DNA of 64,000 bases, taken from the NCBI GenBank assembly GCA_002238415.1, contig MPMI01000013.1, positions 49,683 through 113,682 of the forward strand. Direction: 5' to 3'. The translations under genes were made by a program, and so were the position numbers. Shown one piece after another: positions 59,569 to 64,000 of this stretch (position 1 is the stretch's first letter; each line of letters opens with the position of its first letter). This stretch comes from Desulfurellaceae bacterium bin18 (GTDB lineage Bacteria > Desulfobacterota > Binatia > Bin18). The notes under the pieces were generated by a model that worked only from the letters and a program-made list of their open reading frames with translations, was not told the origin of the DNA and made no database searches.

Positions 59569-60081
59569 CACATGTGTATTGGAGGATACGTTCCCTCTTT
59601 CCCTCCAAGGAGGGGAGTTTTTCCTATCCCCTCCTTGGAGGGGTGGCCGTAGGCCGGGGTGGGTTCCCCCTGATCTTCCCTCCCTAGCTGAGGAGCCCTT
59701 GTCCGAGGTAGGGGCATGCTCCCGGACCCACTCTCGAATCACCGTCAACACCCCTTCCAGGTTCTGTGTAACCTCTTCATCCTGAAAGCGTAAAAACCGC
59801 ACGCCCAGCGCTTCCAGGCGTTGCTGCCGCCGTCGGTCGTGTTGCTGTCCCGTCGCACTGTCGTGGGTGACGCCGTCAACCTCAATGGCCAGCATGAGGT
59901 CTTTACTGAAAAAGTCCACGATATACTCGTCGATAGGGCGTTGCCGGTCAAAGTCATAGCCCTCTATCTGCCGGGCCTTGAGGTGTTGCCACAACAGGAC
60001 TTCCGCCCGTGTCATACGTTGCCGAAGATGCCGCGCACGTTCTTTCAGGCGCGGGTTATACGATACGATCTTGCGTTTCAT
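59215..60081 (-). CDS. DUF559 endonuclease-like protein, frame running into the lipoprotein
   Basis: From ATG 60081 (GGGAGG just upstream) the first about 120 residues form a DUF559 domain, a Vsr-like nuclease relative: RHLRQRMTRAEVLLWQHLKA, FDRQRPIDEYIVDFFSKDLM, AIEVDGVTHD and RRRQQRLEALGVRFLRF. The Asp/Glu pair and Gln match the fold's metal site. The domain would normally end about 15 residues later. Here the frame crosses the REP-like modules and PE1 copy 9 without a stop and joins the lipoprotein frame, giving 288 aa. Whether a fused product exists is unknown; loss of a stop by repeat insertion is the simplest reading. Confidence 0.65.
   Translation of the reverse strand: MKRKIVSYNPRLKERARHLRQRMTRAEVLLWQHLKARQIEGYDFDRQRPIDEYIVDFFSKDLMLAIEVDGVTHDSATGQQHDRRRQQRLEALGVRFLRFQDEEVTQNLEGVLTVIREWVREHAPTSDKGSSAREGRSGGTHPGLRPPLQGGDRKNSPPWRERGNVSSNTHVMLDTFPLCAAPAVGWVPVCILPLLLAIAVTCTGCAVVPLSLYQTLPSTGMALASLEGTQRSLDDTGAEYENSLETAPAERPVAAYGATHGAYQRWVADEVRELPDVSQTIAIGGGDT
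59515..59668. repeat. REP-like modules around PE1 copy 9
   Basis: GGAACCCACCCCACCGCTGG precedes the PE1 copy; CCCTCCAAGGAGGGG and CCCCTCCTTGGAGGGG with GGCCGGGGTGGGTT follow. Same order as in the 54652 block. Confidence 0.8.
59547..59600. repeat. PE1 palindromic element, copy 9
   Basis: 54 bp, AAAGAGGGAACGTGTCC against GGATACGTTCCCTCTTT. Matching arm changes (GGGAAC with GTTCCC) again keep the stem. Confidence 0.95.
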
Positions 60082-60091
60082 AGCCTCCCCT

Positions 60092-60384
60092 TTTTCATCC
60101 CCTCCTCGGAGGGGTGGCCCGCAGGGCCGGGGTGGGTTCCCGTATACACTGCCCGGCCGGGGGCAACCCACCCCACCGCTGACGCGGCACCCCTCCCGAG
60201 AGGGGATAGTTCTGCTCCCCTCCAAGGAGGGGTGGCCGAAGGCCGGGGTGGGTTCCCTGTACACGCGACCCCGCACGACGAAACCCACCCCGCCGCTGAC
60301 GCGGCACCCCTCCCGAGAGGGGATAGTTCTGCTCCCCTCCAAGGAGGGGTGGCCCTGAGCTTGTCGAAGGGCCGGGGTGGGTTT
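60092..60384. repeat. REP-like block upstream of the DUF559 gene
   Basis: Three units of CCCCTCC...GGAGGGGTGGCC, GGGCCGGGGTGGGTT and CCACCGCTGACGCGGCACCC, the latter two nearly identical to each other (about 60164-60258 and 60281-60382). No PE1 copy is present. Confidence 0.8.
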
Positions 60385-60412
60385 CATTTTACACTCCACA
60401 CTCGGGCGCACG

Positions 60413-60668
60413 TCACGCCGTCAGTCTCACCAGAGCCACGGTCAGGCCGACAATACCGGCCGCCACCACCCAGAGATGGCGGTGCAGTCGGGTCTCCAGG
60501 CCGCCCAGGTCGGTCTTCAACTCGGCCCTGACCTCAGAGACCTCCGCTTTAACTTCAGCAATCTCCGCTCTGACGGCGGCGATCTCGCCTTTCAGTTCCG
60601 CCTTGACTTCGGCCAGGTCCGCTTTGGTGGTAACATTGCCGCCGACCGCGTCGCCGACGGTGACCAGA
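60413..60668 (-). pseudogene. DUF1640-like coiled-coil gene, 5'-truncated
   Basis: An open minus-strand frame without a start: TKADLAEVKAELKGEIAAVR, AEIAEVKAEVSEVRAEL, then a C-terminal helix WVVAAGIVGLTVALVRL. This is the tail of a protein like those at 49808 and 50651. The likeness ends at about 60660, where a truncated TetR gene begins on the other strand. Confidence 0.7.
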
Positions 60669-61130
60669 GGGGCTTTGTATTATCACTTTCATAATAAGGA
60701 ATCCCTATTCCAGTCCGTTTTTGAGCGGTTTCGACAATCGCGGGCGCAAGCGGTCATGGAGCGTATGCAAGAAGCCGAGGGCGACCTCTGGCAGCGGTTT
60801 GTCGAGACAGGCTGCGCTGCCTTTATTGAATCCCTGTCTGACAAGAGCGCTCAGCGCATCATTTTCGCGGACGGTCCGTCCGTATTAGACCCGGACGTTT
60901 GGCACGAAAACGCACAGGGCGTGAGTCTCATCATACATATCTTCGAGCAGTTGGAGGCGGAGGGTTTTATCGATGAAGACCTCCCACACCAGGCATTGGC
61001 CCGCCTGGTGTGGGGGGCTCTCCTCGAAGCGGGGGTCTACATCTCCCACGCCACCGATACTGTCGGCGCTCAGCGCGAGATGCTCCAGGGGCTCCGGTAC
61101 TGGCTCGGGAAACTCCTGATCAAGCATTAG
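60660..61130 (+). pseudogene. TetR-family regulator 2, 5'-truncated
   Basis: Begins inside the helix-turn-helix at TRGALYYHFHNKESLFQSVF and continues to a full ligand domain (QRIIFADGPSVLD, then LVWGALLEAGVYISHATDTV). About 40 N-terminal residues are missing. The open frame extends upstream through antisense of the DUF1640 fragment, so a product without the first DNA-binding helices could still be made. Paralogous to the genes at 47711 and 61437. Confidence 0.8.
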
Positions 61131-61436
61131 GGGAGAGGGAAGCTTGCGCACCTTCCTGCTCTTCTCCTCCCCTCTTTTCGGTAGTGGTTCAGTTTGCGTT
61201 GTCAGCCGTTGTTTCTGTTGGGGCAAAGGTCCCCACATGTACCAGTCTCCTGCAAACCCCACTCCGCCGCCCTCTGGGCACGTCTGCGGCACACAGGTGG
61301 CGGGTCTCACAGGTCAACCGGGCGGTATTATGCTGTAATTGCTCCGCCTTGTCCCTGTCAAATTATAGAAAATGTGCTACTGTGACCCTGAGCGCTGTTC
61401 TGCAAGCGATATGGACGGGTTGCAGGTAGAGTCGAG
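61131..61436. other. Spacer before TetR gene 3
   Basis: No gene seen. An AT-rich patch at about 61360-61382 (TCAAATTATAGAAAATG) with a TTGTCC some 20 bases upstream of ATGTGC may hold the promoter of the downstream regulator, but no convincing -10/-35 pair or palindrome stands out. Confidence 0.4.
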
Positions 61437-62039
61437 ATGAAGAAGGCCGAGCAATACGAACTCACCCGTAAAACGTTACTCCGGGTGGCTCGAGAACTCT
61501 TTGCTGAGCGGGGGTATGCGAATACGACGACTCAAGAAATCGTTGAGCGGGCCAGGGGGACGCGCGGATCGCTCTACTACCATTTCCGTGACAAGACCGA
61601 TATCTTTCGTGCGGTCTTTGAAGACATCAGCCTGAATGTTGTTACCCAAGTCGCGAGTGCTGTGCAGGCCGCCCAAGGGGAGCAAGGGGATCTCTGGGAT
61701 CGGCTGGTACGCGTGAGTACGGACGCGTATCTGGATGCCTGTCTTGATCCGGCTTTCCAACGTATCGCGCTGCTTGATGCCGCTTCCGTCCTGGACTGGA
61801 AGGAAAAGAATGCTGTGGATGAGAAATATGGGCTTGGCTTTCTACGCGGCGCCCTCCAGGAACTCATGGACGCCGGGCTCATTGCTCCGCAAGCGCTTGA
61901 ACCACTGGCCTATCTTATCTTAGGCGCAGGGCGTGAAGCATCCCTGTATATTGCCCGCGCAGATGATATACCCGCTGCGCGCAAAGAGATGGGAGCAAGT
62001 TTGGAACGTCTTCTTGATGGCCTGCGGGTGAAGAACTGA
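61437..62039 (+). CDS. TetR/AcrR-family regulator 3
   Basis: A 200-aa repressor with a complete helix-turn-helix (LLRVARELFAERGYANTTTQ, then TRGSLYYHFRDKTDIFRAVF) and a ligand-binding part with QRIALLDAASVLDWKEKN. Closely related in layout to the regulators at 47711 and 60660. It probably represses its own promoter; other targets are unknown. It could be the intact replacement of the truncated copy next to it. Confidence 0.92.
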   Translation: MKKAEQYELTRKTLLRVARELFAERGYANTTTQEIVERARGTRGSLYYHFRDKTDIFRAVFEDISLNVVTQVASAVQAAQGEQGDLWDRLVRVSTDAYLDACLDPAFQRIALLDAASVLDWKEKNAVDEKYGLGFLRGALQELMDAGLIAPQALEPLAYLILGAGREASLYIARADDIPAARKEMGASLERLLDGLRVKN

Positions 62040-62333
62040 GTCTGCTCCCGTAGATGAGGACAGCGGGGCGTGAGGCATGCGAGCGTTCTCTCACTTCTTG
62101 CACATATAACCATATTTCTACGAGTGAAAGGAGGTTATCCATCATAATCCATGGATATATCAGCTTGATCTCGTATAGATTTCCTCTCATTCTTATGGGT
62201 CTATGAGGATACATACTCTTGTTCCCGAGAACGCCTCTTCTGACATCATTTCATACGGCGGGGTTTCTTCGATCATAGTCCTCCTCAGCAGTGGTTGCGA
62301 AAAAATACACCATCATACGAAAAAAGCAGCATC
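62040..62333. other. AT-rich spacer with an orphan strong Shine-Dalgarno
   Basis: No gene recognised. AAAGGAGGTTATCC at 62127-62140 matches the complement of the 16S rRNA 3' tail at 13 of 14 bases, but the only ATG after it (62151) opens a five-codon frame. It may mark a leader peptide or a lost gene. The rest is AT-rich and likely holds the promoter of the regulator downstream. Confidence 0.45.
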
Positions 62334-63467
62334 ATGAGCGACCAAGATGCATTCGACCGTATCCTGGCATCCTTACACACCGCCATGCTCGACGAGGACC
62401 AGTGGGCCGCGACTTCCGCCCTGATCGATGAGGCCTGTGGCATGGCCGGCAATACCCTGCTGGTCGGCACAGGCCCGAAAGACGACATTGAGGTCACCTG
62501 CGCGGGGTTCTACTACCGGGGGCAGCGTCGCGCCGACCTGGAACGCGAGTACCTTGAGGTCTACCACCCCATCGACGAACGCGTGCCCCGCTTCCGCCAA
62601 CTGCCCGACAGCCAGATTGTCCCTATCGCTTCCCTGTACACGGCCGAGGAGTTGAAGACCTCGCCCGTGTACAACGAGGCGCTGCGCCGCTACCGCGGCC
62701 AAGCCGGCCTGAATGTGCGCTTAGCCGAGCCGGAGGGCTTCCATATCGCCTGGGGGGTTGCCGACCCCGTCACTCCGGAGGGCTGGACCGCCCCGCAACT
62801 CACACTGCTCAGAGGGTTGCTGCCCCATCTCCGCCACTTTGTCCAGGTCCGGCAGGCGCTGGCCCGCGCCGAGGCGCAGGGCACCTCCGCGACCGCCCTG
62901 CTCGACACCACCCAAATCGGCGTCATCCATTTGGACCGACGTGGCCGGATCATGGCGGCCAATGACCGTGCCCTTGATTTCCTGCGGCGGGGCGATGGGG
63001 TGACAGACCAGGACGGGGTGCTGGGCGCTCTCGCCCCGGTCGACCACGCCCGGCTGGGGCAGCTGATCGCCGCCGCCCTCCCAGCCGCCGGCACCCCCGT
63101 CAGTGGGTCCATGCTGCTGCCCCGCGCGGCCGGGTTGTCGCGGTTGGTGGTGCACGTCAAACCCGTGGGGATCAAACAGTTTGACTTCGGTGCCCAGCGG
63201 GTCGCCGTGCTGGTACTGCTGGTCGAGCCGGACCGGCCCCCCCGGATTGATCCCGGCCTCGTGGCTACGACCCTGGGGCTGACGCCCGCCGAGAGTCACG
63301 TGGCGGTCCAGCTCGCGGAAGGGCGGACCGTGCGCGACATCGCCGCGACGACCGGGCGGCAGGAAGGCTCCGTCCATTGGCTCTTGCGGCGGATATACAC
63401 CAAGCAGGGCATCTCGCGACAGGTGGACTTGGTACGGCTGGTGTTGTCGATTGCCGAGTTCGCCTGA
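62334..63467 (+). CDS. PAS-like/LuxR-type HTH transcriptional regulator
   Basis: A 377-aa one-component regulator. The N-terminal sensory region (1-190) is of a type common in uncultured-soil LuxR proteins (FDRILASLHTAMLDEDQWAA). A PAS-like middle (TTQIGVIHLDRRGRIMAAND, about 200-310) is followed by a C-terminal LuxR helix-turn-helix (LTPAESHVAVQLAEGRTVRD, then GSVHWLLRRIYTKQGISRQV). No phosphoacceptor domain. ATG 62334 is used; the TTG 13 codons earlier has no better ribosome site. Target genes are unknown. Confidence 0.88.
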   Translation: MSDQDAFDRILASLHTAMLDEDQWAATSALIDEACGMAGNTLLVGTGPKDDIEVTCAGFYYRGQRRADLEREYLEVYHPIDERVPRFRQLPDSQIVPIASLYTAEELKTSPVYNEALRRYRGQAGLNVRLAEPEGFHIAWGVADPVTPEGWTAPQLTLLRGLLPHLRHFVQVRQALARAEAQGTSATALLDTTQIGVIHLDRRGRIMAANDRALDFLRRGDGVTDQDGVLGALAPVDHARLGQLIAAALPAAGTPVSGSMLLPRAAGLSRLVVHVKPVGIKQFDFGAQRVAVLVLLVEPDRPPRIDPGLVATTLGLTPAESHVAVQLAEGRTVRDIAATTGRQEGSVHWLLRRIYTKQGISRQVDLVRLVLSIAEFA

Positions 63468-63532
63468 CCCCTGACCGTGAACAATCCACCAGACGGCCTG
63501 CCACCGGGCGCCCGGCCTCCGCTGCCGCTTGC

Positions 63533-63682
63533 TCATTTCATCATCAAGGCGGAGATCACGGCGATAGCCGCGACGGTGCTCATGGTATAGTGAAGCCCCA
63601 ACCCGCAGGTGAGCGGAAGTGGGAGACGCTCATCGGGCTCGTCGCGCATGTCCTGGTGGGTGGCTGTGGGCTGAGCCGCCAT
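63533..63682 (-). CDS. Small membrane protein, 49 aa
   Basis: A short frame with AAGGAG nine to ten bases before ATG 63682. A hydrophilic start (AAQPTATHQDMRDEPDERLP) is followed by a single C-terminal helix (TMSTVAAIAVISALMM). The family is unknown. The good ribosome site and the hydrophilic-then-helix pattern favour a real gene. Confidence 0.5.
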   Translation of the reverse strand: MAAQPTATHQDMRDEPDERLPLPLTCGLGLHYTMSTVAAIAVISALMMK

Positions 63683-64000
63683 CGTTCACTTTCTCCTTGT
63701 GCGGCGTTCGAGCGTGGCGTGGTCACACTATTCTCCTGCGGCGTCCGCAGGCGCGAAGCGGTCCGCCCTTCGGCCTCTCGTTGTGTGTCCTTCAAAGATG
63801 CGGCGGAAGCGGCGAAGAACCAGTGCACGGGGAGACACTCCCCAGGCGCGCCGACCGCGCCCGGCACCGCGCCCGAGCAAGGGCCTTGCCCGGCGATGGG
63901 GAGACCCGCCGCGCGCACCGGCAGAGCGCTCAGACTTGGCCGAGTTGGTTTCCGATGGGGAGACCCGCCGCGCACACCGGCACAGCCGGGCCACCAGCCT
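63683..64000. other. Right edge: GC-rich stretch with a 32-bp direct repeat
   Basis: CGATGGGGAGACCCGCCGCG followed by CGCACCGGCA occurs at about 63893-63924 and, with one change, at about 63953-63984; GGGGAGACACTCCCC near 63829 is a related palindrome. Frames here are Arg/Ala-rich and look non-coding. The upstream region of the 49-aa gene lies at its left end. Confidence 0.5.

Noticed and set aside
63728..63994. 88-codon minus-strand frame at the right edge
   Set aside because: Arg/Ala/Gly-rich with no motif, covering direct repeats; no ribosome site seen.

Overview
The window is GC-rich bacterial DNA with dense genes, clear Shine-Dalgarno sites and mostly compact spacers. The cell is Gram-negative: it has an outer-membrane DUF5916 protein, two DUF1329 periplasmic or outer-membrane proteins, lipoproteins, a Tat-exported MsrP and a Tad pilus locus. 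The mix of CoA-transferase, enoyl-CoA hydratases, amidase, LLM oxidoreductase and TauD genes, the many palindromic repeats and a type I PKS relic fits an uncultured Tectomicrobia/Binatota-like lineage. That placement is inference only, as no rRNA or marker gene is present.

Layout. 1-4.7 kb: tyrosine recombinase, Hsp20 chaperone, small protein, amidase, DUF1329 protein. 4.7-11.3 kb: an island holding a 5' fragment of an NCS2 permease, a KS-AT-DH-MT polyketide synthase cut off inside its KR domain, and a STAS protein. It sits inside a duplication whose second half carries the other DUF1329 copy. 12.8-24 kb: M19 dipeptidase, alpha/beta hydrolase, DUF4238, Sel1 protein, HEPN-CBS protein, comM, LLM oxidoreductase, metallo-beta-lactamase-fold lipoprotein, msrP, CoA-transferase. 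24-31.4 kb: two crotonases, a Bax1-like nuclease, DUF5916 protein, a decayed MmeI-type restriction-methylation gene and a toxin-antitoxin pair. 31.5-46 kb: DNA uptake and repair block (comEC, uvrC, comEA, a ferredoxin-membrane-Hsp20-like fusion, addB, addA, an N-acetylglutamate synthase-like gene). 46-47.2 kb: a two-gene unit of a Cys-rich-tailed GRDP-like protein and a TauD-like oxygenase. 47.7-63.7 kb: a split Tad pilus locus (cpaA, cpaB on +; cpaE, tadA, tadB, tadC on -) with repeat blocks, three TetR paralogues (one broken), an HTTM protein and a PAS/LuxR regulator.

The most unusual feature is a 54-55 bp palindromic element (called PE1 here), present in nine copies. Three copies lie in frame inside coding sequence (uvrC, addB, addA). 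One supplies the stop codon of a crotonase and probably the ribosome binding site of the next gene. Sequence differences in one arm are matched in the other, so the hairpin itself seems to be kept. A second family (112-204 bp, 2-bp TA or CA target duplications, about 14-bp inverted ends) behaves like an IS630/Tc1-mariner MITE; one insertion can be dated against an intact paralogous sequence in the same window. A third, GC-rich REP-like family fills the spacers of the tad locus. Several intergenic stretches are mosaics of gene fragments, so recombination at short duplications has shaped much of the region. Assembly chimerism should be excluded for the sharpest joins.
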